Notes: generated by a model from the letters alone, not told the origin. A stretch of DNA of 8,167 nucleotides from CAYLMG01 sp964464635 (GCA_964464635.1 CAYXGT010000103.1:1-8167); one strand, 5' to 3'; positions 1 to 6,458 are shown, counted from the stretch's first letter. A program made the numbers and translations.

Positions 1-103
1 ATCCATATTGAACGACTCCTGCTTGGCTCGCCGAGCAACAAAACAAAACGGCCATCGCTAACAACATCTTTCTCATAATTGGATTTAACATCTCTTTTTT
101 CAT
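1..103 (-). CDS. N-terminal fragment of an exported protein
   Basis: Only the first 34 codons are in the window; the gene continues past base 1. Reading the minus strand from ATG at 103, the protein starts MKKEMLNPIMRKMLLAMAVL and continues FCCSASQAGVVQYG. This is a classical Sec signal peptide: lysines at the N-terminus, a hydrophobic core at about residues 13-23, and an AXA-like cleavage site after SQA, near residue 28. AAGGAG (minus strand, 115-110) lies six bases before the ATG and fixes this start. Other in-frame ATGs at codons 5, 10 and 13 lack such a site. The mature protein is not visible, so no function can be given beyond export. A possible promoter lies about 150 bases upstream. 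Confidence 0.75.
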   Translation of the reverse strand, partial: MKKEMLNPIMRKMLLAMAVLFCCSASQAGVVQYG

Positions 104-220
104 CTTCTTCTCCTTAAAAAATGGTTATTAAATTTATGATTACAGATTTGTTGTTTCTTGAATGAACAAATAGACTTGAAACTTCTTCTCTTCTCATCAC
201 TATCCACACTTCTTCTTGTA

Positions 221-235
221 CAGGCCGAAGGCCTG
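221..235. repeat. small perfect hairpin with GAA/TTC loop
   Basis: CAGGCC and GGCCTG pair around GAA. Outside them TGTA and TACA can also pair, with ATA bulged. It lies in the probable 5' leader of the minus-strand exported protein gene, where it would form a stem with a UUC loop. No known riboswitch is recognised in this leader. Confidence 0.5.
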
Positions 236-250
236 ATATACACAACTGTT

Positions 251-278
251 ATTTTAGACTATATAAGTTAAAAATCAA
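251..278 (-). promoter_or_regulatory. possible sigma70-type promoter for the exported-protein gene
   Basis: On the minus strand TTGATT (278-273) and TAAAAT (256-251) are separated by 16 bases. Transcription would begin near 244, giving a leader of about 140 bases that contains the small hairpin at 221-235 and a purine-rich stretch. The region is AT-rich, so chance matches are likely. Confidence 0.35.
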
Positions 279-326
279 GAGAAAATTTAAATTAAATACC
301 AATTTTTGGGAGGTGAAAAGAAGTAT

Positions 327-377
327 AGTCGCCGTTCTCTTCGACTTCGCTCAGGGCAGGCCGGCGACTGCTAAACA
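327..377. repeat. palindromic repeat with nested insert, related to the 23S insertion
   Basis: AGTCGCCG (327-334) pairs with CGGCGACT (362-369), and the element ends with GCTAAACA. The 27-base loop contains a word reading CTTCGACTTCGCTCAGGGCA that looks like a second inserted repeat. The 17 bases 361-377 match 16 of 17 bases at 7927-7943 inside the 23S rRNA gene, and AGTCGCCGT at the left arm matches exactly. Confidence 0.75.
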
Positions 378-390
378 AAGAGACCAACTC

Positions 391-414
391 CCTCGCCGCG
401 AGCGGCGAGGCTAA
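391..414. repeat. GC-rich hairpin repeat with CTAA tail
   Basis: CCTCGCCG (391-398) and CGGCGAGG (403-410) form an eight-pair stem around CGAG, or nine pairs around GA. The 3' arm runs directly into CTAA, the same kind of tail as on the neighbouring hairpins. Confidence 0.65.
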
Positions 415-425
415 TCGAAAAAAAT

Positions 426-446
426 CCCTAATAAATTAGGGGGCTA
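426..446. repeat. short hairpin repeat with GGCTA tail
   Basis: CCCTAA (426-431) pairs with TTAGGG (436-441) around TAAA, followed by GGCTATATA. The arms differ completely in sequence from the next hairpin at 462-489, but the loop (TAAA) and the 3' tag (GGCTA) are kept. Confidence 0.6.
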
Positions 447-461
447 TATATAAAAACAATA

Positions 462-489
462 CCCCCAACATAAAGTTGGGGGCTAAACA
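462..489. repeat. hairpin repeat with CTAAACA tail
   Basis: CCCCCAAC (462-469) pairs with GTTGGGGG (475-482) around ATAAA, followed by CTAAACA. The tail is the same as on the element at 327-377. It fits a family in which the tail is conserved while the stem varies. Confidence 0.65.
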
Positions 490-497
490 AAAAGAAA

Positions 498-540
498 ATG
501 GATTCCCGCCTGCGCGGGAATGACAAATAAAAAATCCGTG
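498..540. repeat. composite repeat, copy 1: dRS3-like palindrome plus ATCCGTG word
   Basis: ATTCCC (502-507) and GGGAAT (516-521) flank eight bases, the same ATTCCC-N8-GGGAAT arrangement as the dRS3 repeats known from Neisseria. It is followed by TGACAAATAAAAAATCCGTG. The whole 43-base unit recurs at 706-748 with 36 of 43 bases identical. Similar dispersed palindromes occur in many genomes, so the dRS3 resemblance need not mean common descent. Confidence 0.7.
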
Positions 541-559
541 GTTGCATATAAATGAAAAA

Positions 560-584
560 CCTGCGGTAAAACCGCAGGCTAAAT
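560..584. repeat. perfect hairpin repeat with CTAAAT tail
   Basis: CCTGCGGT (560-567) and ACCGCAGG (571-578) pair around AAA and run into CTAAAT. A half copy, AAAAAACCTGCGGTGAAA, lies at 635-652. It keeps the left arm (641-648) but has lost the right arm, consistent with decay or partial duplication. Confidence 0.7.
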
Positions 585-591
585 ATAAAAG

Positions 592-622
592 AATCTGTGT
601 GAATCTGTGTTAATCAGTGGTT
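592..622. repeat. AATCYGTG triple-word repeat, copy 1
   Basis: Three degenerate units, AATCTGTG, AATCTGTG and AATCAGTG, end in GTGGTT. The decamer GAATCTGTGT is exactly duplicated at 591-600 and 601-610. A related copy sits at 741-770, and a single-unit fragment ending in CCGTGGTT at 533-543. This is a dispersed intergenic repeat, not a gene. Confidence 0.55.
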
Positions 623-705
623 GAAAACAACAACAAAAAACCTGCGGTGAAAGGATGGAGGACGGATGACAGAAGACGTATTGCGGAGGACAGAGGGAGA
701 AATTT

Positions 706-748
706 ATGGATTCCCGTTTTTACAGGAATGAAAAATAAAAAATCCGTG
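706..748. repeat. composite repeat, copy 2 of the 498-540 unit
   Basis: Same length as copy 1 (43 bases) and identical at both ends. The centre of the palindrome has changed: ATTCCCGT pairs with ACAGGAAT around four T, with one mismatch. The stem is mostly kept despite six changes in its centre. It runs into the triple-word repeat at 741-770. Confidence 0.65.
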
Positions 749-770
749 TCAATTCGCGAAATCCGCGGTT
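741..770. repeat. AATCYGTG triple-word repeat, copy 2, abutting a stop codon
   Basis: AATCCGTG, AATTCGCG and AATCCGCG units end in GCGGTT. The last bases (TT at 769-770) form part of the TAA stop codon of the minus-strand gene that ends at 769. The repeat is therefore flush with, and slightly inside, the 3' end of that gene. Confidence 0.55.
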
Positions 771-1890
771 ACTTCTTTGGCTTTTTCTCTTTTTTAGGCT
801 TTTTAGGTTTTGGCTTCTTGGGTGCTTTGGCCTTCGGCTTCTTTTTCGGCTTTGCTGCTGAGCCGCTCATCATAGCTGCTCCGCCGATTATCAGGCCGCC
901 GGCTACGGCCGCAACAGCCATAATGTACCAGATGATGTGTATTCCGTACGGGCCGTTCTTGAGCAGATTCTGCAGGGCTTTCGGCATAATGCCGTTGAAG
1001 CCCAGCATCGCCATTAAGACCGTATATAAAACCACGATAAGCGGAACAATGAGCATTATTCCGAATGCGTTGCTCATAGTATCCGGCGGGGCCTCGATAG
1101 CCATCGGCATTAACGCCGCCTCCAGAGAAGTATGTGCATCTTCAGCCATCATCTCTTCTGCTACCGCCTCCATTTCCGGGGCTGTCGCTTCTACGGGCGT
1201 TTCCGCCTCGCCCTCGGAGGTATATATTTCATCGAGGATACCGCCCAGTGAGGTGTCATCCGCCTGCAGTGAAACGTCCAGCAGCCCGCCGCTGCCGAAC
1301 GTATCAAGGCTCAAATCCTCTTCTCCTTCAACCGCTGGTACACCCGTTTTCCCTTCGCTCGTATCCACCATCAGCTCTTCCAGGTTATCGACGTCTGTGC
1401 CTTTCACATCCAGGCCTGTCTCCTCACCGATTATCGCAGTGTCGGAGCTTATCAAATCTTCCTTTGCACCGGTGTCCTCAGCCAGGCTGATACCTTCCTC
1501 TTCGGCTTCGGTTTTTGCTGCTTTTTCCTCCTCGGGTTTTTCTTCTTTCAATTCGAAAGACGTCTCGTCGATTTTGACTTCCTCAGACTCTGCTGGTTTT
1601 AGGTCAGGTATTTCTTCTTCGATTTTTACTTCCTCAGTCTCAGGACCGCCTTCTTCAGCTTTTACTTCCACCTCTCCTGCCTTTGTCTTTGCCGGCTCAA
1701 TCTCAATTTCTTCTGCCGGCATAATCGCCGTTTCCGACATTAAAGACTCGACGTCTTCTATCTTGAACAGTATGTTGCCGCCGTCACGAAACTCTCTAAG
1801 TTTACCAGTTTTGACCATCTCTTGTATTTCATCTTCTGTCTTATTGAGCTTTTGAGCGACTTGTTGTAATGAGTAAAACATACCCGCCAT
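769..1890 (-). CDS. membrane-anchored protein with excisionase-like helix-turn-helix and acidic linker
   Basis: 373 residues. Residues 5-52 (FYSLQQVAQKLNKTEDEIQE and on to LREFRDGGNILFKIEDVESL) resemble the MerR/excisionase-type HTH_17 fold. Residues 53-265 are a long, mostly acidic, Glu-rich and probably disordered linker. A distinct patch at about 198-223 (GSGGLLDVSLQADDTSLGGI followed by LDEIY) looks like a conserved short motif. Two membrane helices follow at about 275-297 and 317-341. The tail (346-373) is almost only Lys, Pro and Ala. Charge predicts both ends in the cytoplasm. Start: AGGAGG (1906-1901) lies ten bases before the ATG at 1890; a second ATG three codons in is too far away. 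HTH proteins of this build are, from memory, typical of planctomycetes and of unknown function. DNA binding is inferred; the domain may instead bind protein. Confidence 0.85.
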   Translation of the reverse strand: MAGMFYSLQQVAQKLNKTEDEIQEMVKTGKLREFRDGGNILFKIEDVESLMSETAIMPAEEIEIEPAKTKAGEVEVKAEEGGPETEEVKIEEEIPDLKPAESEEVKIDETSFELKEEKPEEEKAAKTEAEEEGISLAEDTGAKEDLISSDTAIIGEETGLDVKGTDVDNLEELMVDTSEGKTGVPAVEGEEDLSLDTFGSGGLLDVSLQADDTSLGGILDEIYTSEGEAETPVEATAPEMEAVAEEMMAEDAHTSLEAALMPMAIEAPPDTMSNAFGIMLIVPLIVVLYTVLMAMLGFNGIMPKALQNLLKNGPYGIHIIWYIMAVAAVAGGLIIGGAAMMSGSAAKPKKKPKAKAPKKPKPKKPKKEKKPKK

Positions 1891-1958
1891 AATATTAGGT
1901 CCTCCTGCAGGCCTTTAGCCCGCTTTTACTATTTTTCAAGCATCTTTTTACAATCAAA

Positions 1959-1987
1959 ATTATACTTTAATATCAACCCTTTTGCAA
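1959..1987 (-). promoter_or_regulatory. sigma70-type promoter of the HTH-membrane protein gene
   Basis: On the minus strand TTGCAA (1987-1982) and a perfect TATAAT (1964-1959) are 17 bases apart. Transcription would start near 1952, leaving a leader of about 60 bases before the ATG at 1890. Confidence 0.65.
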
Positions 1988-2068
1988 GTCATTTTTTGCA
2001 GCTTATCCAGGCCCCCCTTGAAAACGCTTCTCTGACTGCCTTTACTATTAAACATCGGCAGGTTTTTA

Positions 2069-2097
2069 TTGCATCCCTTATTATTTTTCAGTAGAAT
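2069..2097 (+). promoter_or_regulatory. sigma70-type promoter of tRNA-Pro (and possibly dprA)
   Basis: TTGCAT (2069-2074) and TAGAAT (2092-2097) are separated by 17 bases. The predicted start near 2104 leaves about 18 bases before the tRNA. No terminator is visible between the tRNA and dprA, so this promoter may serve both. Confidence 0.65.
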
Positions 2098-2121
2098 CCG
2101 GAATTTGAGGCCATTTTTATT

Positions 2122-2196
2122 CGGGGTGTAGCTCAGCTTGGATAGAGCGCCTGCTTTGGGAGCAGGAGGCCGTAGGTTCGAATCCTATCACCCCGA
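2122..2196 (+). tRNA. tRNA-Pro (anticodon UGG)
   Basis: Complete cloverleaf of 75 bases. The acceptor CGGGGTG pairs with CACCCCG. The D-arm contains TAGCTCAGCTTGGATAGAGC. The anticodon stem CCTGC/GCAGG encloses TTTGGGA with anticodon TGG. The T-arm GTAGG/CCTAT holds GTTCGAAT. The C1-G72 closing pair is typical of bacterial tRNA-Pro. CCA is not encoded (ATTTCC follows), so it must be added after transcription. Confidence 0.95.
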
Positions 2197-2311
2197 TTTC
2201 CCGCAGTTTTTGGTTACCACCGACGCCCGCTGCCGGCTTATTTCAAATTTTTCTCTTGACGTATCAAAATCAGAAGCTAAATTTCAGGCACGGTTTTTTG
2301 CGAGATTTATT

Positions 2312-3496
2312 GTGACTGAAATTCCTGAAAACTCTGCTGGTATTGAGAACTGGCTGAAGCTGATTCGTGCCGACGGCGTCGGCCCGGTGACATTCGCGAA
2401 GCTTCTCAATCATTTCGGCTCAGCCGACAAGGCCCTCGGCGCCTCGGCAGCACAGCTTGAAAGAATCGACGGCATCGGGGCGAAAACCGCAAGGGCAATT
2501 GCCGCCACACGTAATAAATTCGATACAAGAACGGAGCTGGACCTTGCTGGGCGGCTCGGCGTGTGGATAATCAATCTTGAGGACAAACGATACCCGACAC
2601 TTCTGAAGCAGATTTACGACCCGCCGCCGGTACTTTACGTAAAGGGGAGCCTGACAAAAGCTGACAATTTAGCTGTTTCGATAGTCGGCTCGAGGCGCTG
2701 CAGCGCTTACGGCCGAGAGCAGTCGGCGAGATTTGCTCATCTGCTCGCATCAGCAGGCTTTACAATTTGTTCCGGGATGGCCAGGGGAATCGACAGTGAC
2801 GCTCATTACGGAGCACTTGCTGCAGAAGGACGCACGATTGCAGTCCAGGGCTGCGGCCTGTCGCACATTTTTCCGCCGGAAAATGAAAAGCTTTTCGGCC
2901 GCATAGCCGGGTCGGGCGCGTGCATTAGTGAATTGCCTTTGCAGTTCGAGCCGAGAAGCGAGAATTTTCCCGCCCGGAATCGAATCATCGCAGGCATTGC
3001 CCTCGGTACTATTGTGATTGAAGCGGGTTTCAATTCCGGCGCGCTGATTACTGCAAAATACGCCATCGACTACAACAGAGAAGTTTTGGCTGTCCCCGGG
3101 AAAATCGATTCTCCTCTGAGCAGGGGGACACATCAGTTAATAAAAGAAGGTGCAAGGCTCATAGAGTCGATAACCGATATTACAGAAGCGCTGGGTTACG
3201 TCGGCCGGCAGCTCTCGGAGCATACCGCGGCAGCCGCCCAAAGGGCATCTGAAAAATTTGGGCCGAGTTTATTTGACGTGGAGCAATTGAAACTCAGCTC
3301 CAATGAAAAAGCAGTGTACCATTGCCTTAATCACGAGCCCTTACATATAGACCAGATAATCGTACAGACGGGAATGCACGCTGCGAATATCAATTCATCA
3401 CTTATTTCACTTCAGCTTAAAGGCGTGATAAAACAGCAGCCCGGCAGCTTCTTTCTGAGAAGACAGGCTGCACAAAAAGACTTTACAATCGCTTAA
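2312..3496 (+). CDS. dprA: DNA-processing protein DprA (Smf)
   Basis: 394 residues, normal for the family. DprA binds incoming single-stranded DNA during natural transformation and loads RecA; many non-transformable bacteria also keep it. From the GTG at 2312: helix-hairpin-helix region at about 15-67 (DGVGP, DGIGAKTARA); Rossmann-like core at about 100-310 with GSRR (126), SGMARGID (154), FPARNRIIAG (219), SGALITA (242) and SPLSRGTHQLI (267); C-terminal winged-helix domain at about 329-384. The frame stays open upstream into tRNA-Pro, but that extension overlaps the tRNA and has no family-like sequence. GTG at 2312 gives the expected N-terminus, though no strong ribosome-binding site precedes it, so the exact start is uncertain. 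It lies 115 bases after tRNA-Pro and may be cotranscribed. It converges on the 3527-4078 gene with 30 bases between. Confidence 0.95.
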   Translation: MTEIPENSAGIENWLKLIRADGVGPVTFAKLLNHFGSADKALGASAAQLERIDGIGAKTARAIAATRNKFDTRTELDLAGRLGVWIINLEDKRYPTLLKQIYDPPPVLYVKGSLTKADNLAVSIVGSRRCSAYGREQSARFAHLLASAGFTICSGMARGIDSDAHYGALAAEGRTIAVQGCGLSHIFPPENEKLFGRIAGSGACISELPLQFEPRSENFPARNRIIAGIALGTIVIEAGFNSGALITAKYAIDYNREVLAVPGKIDSPLSRGTHQLIKEGARLIESITDITEALGYVGRQLSEHTAAAAQRASEKFGPSLFDVEQLKLSSNEKAVYHCLNHEPLHIDQIIVQTGMHAANINSSLISLQLKGVIKQQPGSFFLRRQAAQKDFTIA

Positions 3497-3526
3497 TATA
3501 CAGCTTTTTTGTTTTCCCCCTTGGCC

Positions 3527-4078
3527 TTATTTTGGCGGGCAGTAGTATGGTTCATCGCCGTTTTCGTTCGGCATTATTGCCCGTTGTAAAATGGCTCTGC
3601 CTTGCCAGCTGACAGAAGTGAACCACTGTTTGTCTTTTACTCTTTTTATCAGCATCCCTTCTCCGTATTTTGGGTGTCCTCTGGCGTCGTCGATGTAGTT
3701 CGGGTCTTTGGTTTCAAGGAAACCGATAAAGCGCTGCGAATCATTCGGCTCGCTTACATAGCTGAACACATAAGCCCTTACGCCGGCGGGCTCACCGTTC
3801 AGCAGGGGTCCTGAAGGAGCTGCAATCGGGGGCATCCGGCCTGCTTTGTTAGTAAACAGCTCGCCCGTATTCAGGTCGTAGTACCATTCTTTTTTGGGAT
3901 TATTCACCTGCACGGTTTCATTCGGCCTGAGTAAGCTGATGATGATAATAATAAACACGATTACCGACAGGTTAGTCACTATTATGACGGCCCGCCGATT
4001 CCTGTTAATCCATTTGCGGATTGCTAAATCCTTCAGGCGCTCCTGTATTTCGAACTTAATGCTTTTGAAGTCAACCAT
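3527..4078 (-). CDS. single-pass membrane protein, partner of the pseudopilin
   Basis: 183 residues; family not recognised. A basic cytoplasmic N-terminus (IRKWINRNRR, residues 20-29) precedes one very hydrophobic helix at about 30-50 (AVIIVTNLSVIVFIIIIISL). A polar domain of about 130 residues follows, probably outside the membrane, starting near KEWYYDLNTGELFTNKAG and ending EPYYCPPK. GGAGAA (4092-4087) lies eight bases before the ATG. The gene starts 58 bases after the pseudopilin stop on the same strand with no terminator between, so the two are probably one operon. This suggests a role in or near a pseudopilus or secretion assembly, but that is inference from position only. Confidence 0.8.
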   Translation of the reverse strand: MVDFKSIKFEIQERLKDLAIRKWINRNRRAVIIVTNLSVIVFIIIIISLLRPNETVQVNNPKKEWYYDLNTGELFTNKAGRMPPIAAPSGPLLNGEPAGVRAYVFSYVSEPNDSQRFIGFLETKDPNYIDDARGHPKYGEGMLIKRVKDKQWFTSVSWQGRAILQRAIMPNENGDEPYYCPPK

Positions 4079-4136
4079 CTTCAGCCTTCTCCGTAGATAC
4101 TATCCGGTTCTTGTAATCCCCCGAGCCTGGCGTTCA

Positions 4137-4952
4137 TCACTGCGGTCCTCCCATTAATTTTATTATTCGCTCAATGTCGCGATTATTACCAGATGCGTCA
4201 ATGCAGGATGTCTGAAATTCAGCAAGGTCCGCTGTTCTGACGTCCTTGAATTTAAGATATTCGCAGTGCATATCAGCGAAAGAAAAATTACATCCGTCGG
4301 CGTGTCTTGCGGTAATGCTTCTGCTTATCAGCCCGCTTGAGGGTACTGTCCTCTGGTACCATACCGGGATTGCCGCCTTTACATCTTCCACGGGGCAGAA
4401 TGAGCCTTCCATCCATTCGGTTTGCGAGGTTGTATCCGCAAACACTATTTTTGTCGTTGGGGCTGTAATCGAGGTCCACGTTAAATAGTGCTGGAGATTA
4501 GCGCATTCGCAGTTGCAGGTCTTTCCGTTCATTGCCCGTGATATAGAGTAGCTTCTGAGGCGGTAGCTTGAGTCGGTCTGGCATTTATACAAATCGGCTG
4601 TCTGAGTGTATTTGAAAAGTACCCCGTCTTTTATGGCCTGCTCGGTCCCCCCGATGAAATTTCCCGGCAGGTCAATCGGCCCGTCGGCGACCCAGTTGCC
4701 CTCACCGAAGAAATTAAATTCTGTCTCTGCCGAGCAGAGTCTGTCGTCGTGCTCGTATGCGTACATTGTCCAGCACATTGTCAGTTGTCTCATATTGGAA
4801 CCGCAGACGACTCGCTGAGCCTGTTCTCTGGACCTTGTCAGGCCGGGAAGCATAATAGACATCAGAAGCGATATGATGGATATGACGACCAGCAGCTCCA
4901 TTAAAGTAAAGCCGCGTGCGACGACCCGATTCTTTGTCTTTTTCCCGGGCAT
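4137..4952 (-). CDS. type II secretion-like pseudopilin (H-X9-DG family)
   Basis: 271 residues from the ATG at 4952. A short basic leader ends at Gly14. Prepilin peptidase would cut G|FTLMELLVVI, with the conserved Glu at mature position 5 (Glu19). A hydrophobic helix spans about 15-37 and continues as the amphipathic pilin spine. Near the C-terminus HADGCNFSFADM (His217 to Asp227) matches the H-X9-DG motif of planctomycete and Lentisphaerae pseudopilins, except that Met replaces the Gly. Several cysteines (CNCEC at about 146-150) could form disulfides. The frame is open back to 5264, but a promoter at 5030-5002 lies inside that extension. AAGGAG (4965-4960) is seven bases before this ATG and only one base before another ATG at 4958. 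Many such proteins are not part of a classical type II system, so the exported partner is unknown. Confidence 0.88.
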   Translation of the reverse strand: MPGKKTKNRVVARGFTLMELLVVISIISLLMSIMLPGLTRSREQAQRVVCGSNMRQLTMCWTMYAYEHDDRLCSAETEFNFFGEGNWVADGPIDLPGNFIGGTEQAIKDGVLFKYTQTADLYKCQTDSSYRLRSYSISRAMNGKTCNCECANLQHYLTWTSITAPTTKIVFADTTSQTEWMEGSFCPVEDVKAAIPVWYQRTVPSSGLISRSITARHADGCNFSFADMHCEYLKFKDVRTADLAEFQTSCIDASGNNRDIERIIKLMGGPQ

Positions 4953-5001
4953 TGTCATACTCCTTATTCTGCCTAAAATATGGGCCGCCTGTAACAACTG
5001 C

Positions 5002-5030
5002 ATTCTATCATTAATTACCCGACCTTGCAA
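5002..5030 (-). promoter_or_regulatory. sigma70-type promoter of the pseudopilin operon
   Basis: On the minus strand TTGCAA (5030-5025) and TAGAAT (5007-5002) are 17 bases apart. The predicted start near 4995 gives a 43-base leader to the ATG at 4952. This argues against the upstream starts of the same open frame. Confidence 0.6.
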
Positions 5031-5169
5031 GCCCGAATTTTTCTGTTTATCTTCCGGCTGGGGACTATTATTATATTGTCTGAGCAGCTTCTGAAGGTTC
5101 AGCCGGAACATAAAGGTTTTATGATTATAACACGTGGAATCTGTTGGAAAAATATGAAAGGACAAACAG

Positions 5170-5820
5170 ATGATTAATGCGAAAAAAATGCTGTTCGTCT
5201 TCTTTATTGCCGCTACTGTGCTTTTATCAGGCTGTGCAAAAAAGGCATCGCAGGAAATCGACATTGGAACTTTTGAGGATTCGGTCTATAGCAACGAGTA
5301 TTTCGGCTTCAGTATGACACTGCCTGATGACTGGAGCATACAGGACCAGCAGTCGATGAAACAGATTATGGATAGTGGTGCTGAAATTATGGCTGGTGAT
5401 GACGAGAATTTAAAAGCTGCAATCAAATATTCTGAAATGCAGGTTGTTAACCTTCTCTCAGCATATAAGCATCCCGTAGGCGCACCTGTCTCGTTTAATC
5501 CGAATATCAATTGTGTAGCGGAACGAGTTCGCCATGCTCCGGGCATAAAGGCCGGAAAGGACTATCTTTACCACTCTCGTAATCTGCTTGAATCCGGCCG
5601 TTTGGAATACTCATTCCCGAAAGAAATTTATACCGTTCCGCTTGGTGGTATGGATTTCGATGTTATGAGCGCCGATTTAACAGTAGGGCAGATGACCGTA
5701 CATCAAAAGTTCTATGTAGCCATAATCAAAGGATACGCCTTAATGCTCACCGTCTCTTTTACCGAAGACGAAGATGAATCGTTTCTTCAGGAAATATTGG
5801 AATCCGTAGCCTTCAACTGA
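5170..5820 (+). CDS. lipoprotein with a PsbP/DUF1795-like domain
   Basis: 216 residues. The signal sequence MINAKKMLFVFFIAATVLLS ends in a lipobox, LLSG|C22, so the mature protein should be lipid-anchored at Cys22. The body begins YSNEYFGFSMTLPDDWSI (about 40-57) and ends with a FTEDEDESFLQEILESVAF helix. This opening and ending resemble small Mog1/PsbP-like alpha/beta domains (DUF1795, DcrB), which often occur as bacterial lipoproteins of unknown role. The assignment rests on pattern only. AAAGGA (5157-5162) stands seven bases before the ATG. The gene diverges from the pseudopilin with about 217 bases between starts and converges on the 5874-6458 gene. Confidence 0.85.
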   Translation: MINAKKMLFVFFIAATVLLSGCAKKASQEIDIGTFEDSVYSNEYFGFSMTLPDDWSIQDQQSMKQIMDSGAEIMAGDDENLKAAIKYSEMQVVNLLSAYKHPVGAPVSFNPNINCVAERVRHAPGIKAGKDYLYHSRNLLESGRLEYSFPKEIYTVPLGGMDFDVMSADLTVGQMTVHQKFYVAIIKGYALMLTVSFTEDEDESFLQEILESVAFN

Positions 5821-5873
5821 GAATAAAATCACAGCCGAAATTGTACAATATTCTTATTAAGTTATGCTGCATT

Positions 5874-6458
5874 TTATACGGCGGTTTTGATTTCTGAAGA
5901 TTGCTTTGATTCTTTTATTATAGCAACAGAATATTTTAGAAATTTTCCCAGGCCGATTAGTATGAGCACTTTTGCGCCCTGGTATAACAATGTTGGCAGA
6001 AATAGAATAAACCAATGCAAACCATAGGCCGCCTTTGACGTATGTATTGTAATATACTGTACCTGATTCGGAAAAGCAGATGTGATACTATCCATCCGGC
6101 TCATAGCATCGAGCCAAATCCAGAAACCGACCTTCAAAACTGTAATAATTGCATAAAGGTAAAGAATCTTGTCGCCATAGCGCAGAAGAGGCCCCATTTT
6201 TTTATTATTTCCGCAAAGATACCTGAGGAGTTGAGAAAGGCCCAATGACAGCAAACCAATGTTTACGAAGATGTTGTACGAGCGCTTGAACGCACGAAAT
6301 TCCCCCTTAAAGGTAACCTCGCCCCCTGTTTGAATATATTCTAAAAGCAGCATTACAAAACCAATGCCGCCCATACAAACACACAGCCATCCAAGAATCC
6401 GCAGAATTGTAGAATAAACCAGCCATAGCCGTTTGTTTTTTTCGTTAATATTAATCAT
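5874..6458 (-). CDS. small four-helix membrane protein, unknown function
   Basis: 194 residues from the ATG at 6458. Hydrophobic segments lie at about 17-39, 61-82, 94-118 and 144-180 (the last may be two helices), with charged loops between and a polar, Lys/Ser-rich C-terminus (KESKQSSEIKTAV). No family motif is recognised. The frame stays open to an ATG at 6578, but that start has no ribosome-binding site and lies before a possible promoter. AAAGGGA precedes the ATG at 6458 at good spacing. The extra 40 residues of the long form are polar and do not look like a signal peptide. No gene on the same strand adjoins it, so it is probably monocistronic. Confidence 0.75.
   Translation of the reverse strand: MININEKNKRLWLVYSTILRILGWLCVCMGGIGFVMLLLEYIQTGGEVTFKGEFRAFKRSYNIFVNIGLLSLGLSQLLRYLCGNNKKMGPLLRYGDKILYLYAIITVLKVGFWIWLDAMSRMDSITSAFPNQVQYITIHTSKAAYGLHWFILFLPTLLYQGAKVLILIGLGKFLKYSVAIIKESKQSSEIKTAV

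Larger units (their letters stand above)
104..768. other. gene-free region packed with short palindromic repeats
   Basis: No convincing gene is present. After the leader and promoter of the minus-strand exported protein (104-278), the stretch 320-770 is a near-continuous run of small inverted repeats and duplicated words, listed separately. A long plus-strand reading frame starting near 617 is the antisense of the gene at 769-1890 and has a serine-rich, low-complexity translation, so it is not called. A GTG frame at 313 after GGGAGG is open for about 33 codons but runs through the repeats. Confidence 0.7.

Noticed and set aside
313..413. GTG frame of about 33 codons after GGGAGG
   Set aside because: The frame runs through two palindromic repeats and its translation is Arg-rich with no protein-like character.
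327..584. Possible CRISPR array in the row of repeats
   Set aside because: Repeat units differ in sequence and length, spacing is irregular, and there are no unique spacers of constant size. They are individual hairpins.
617..1855. Long plus-strand reading frame of 412 codons
   Set aside because: It is antisense to the HTH-membrane gene. Its translation is Ser/Pro/Ile low complexity from reversed Glu codons, and its start lies in repeat DNA with no ribosome-binding site.
2138..2311. Upstream extension of dprA starting inside tRNA-Pro
   Set aside because: It overlaps the tRNA, and the encoded residues do not resemble any DprA N-terminus. The GTG at 2312 gives the usual family length.
4959..5264. 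N-terminal extension of the pseudopilin by about 100 residues
   Set aside because: It would place a long non-pilin sequence before the prepilin leader and contains a good promoter. A ribosome-binding site fits the ATG at 4952.
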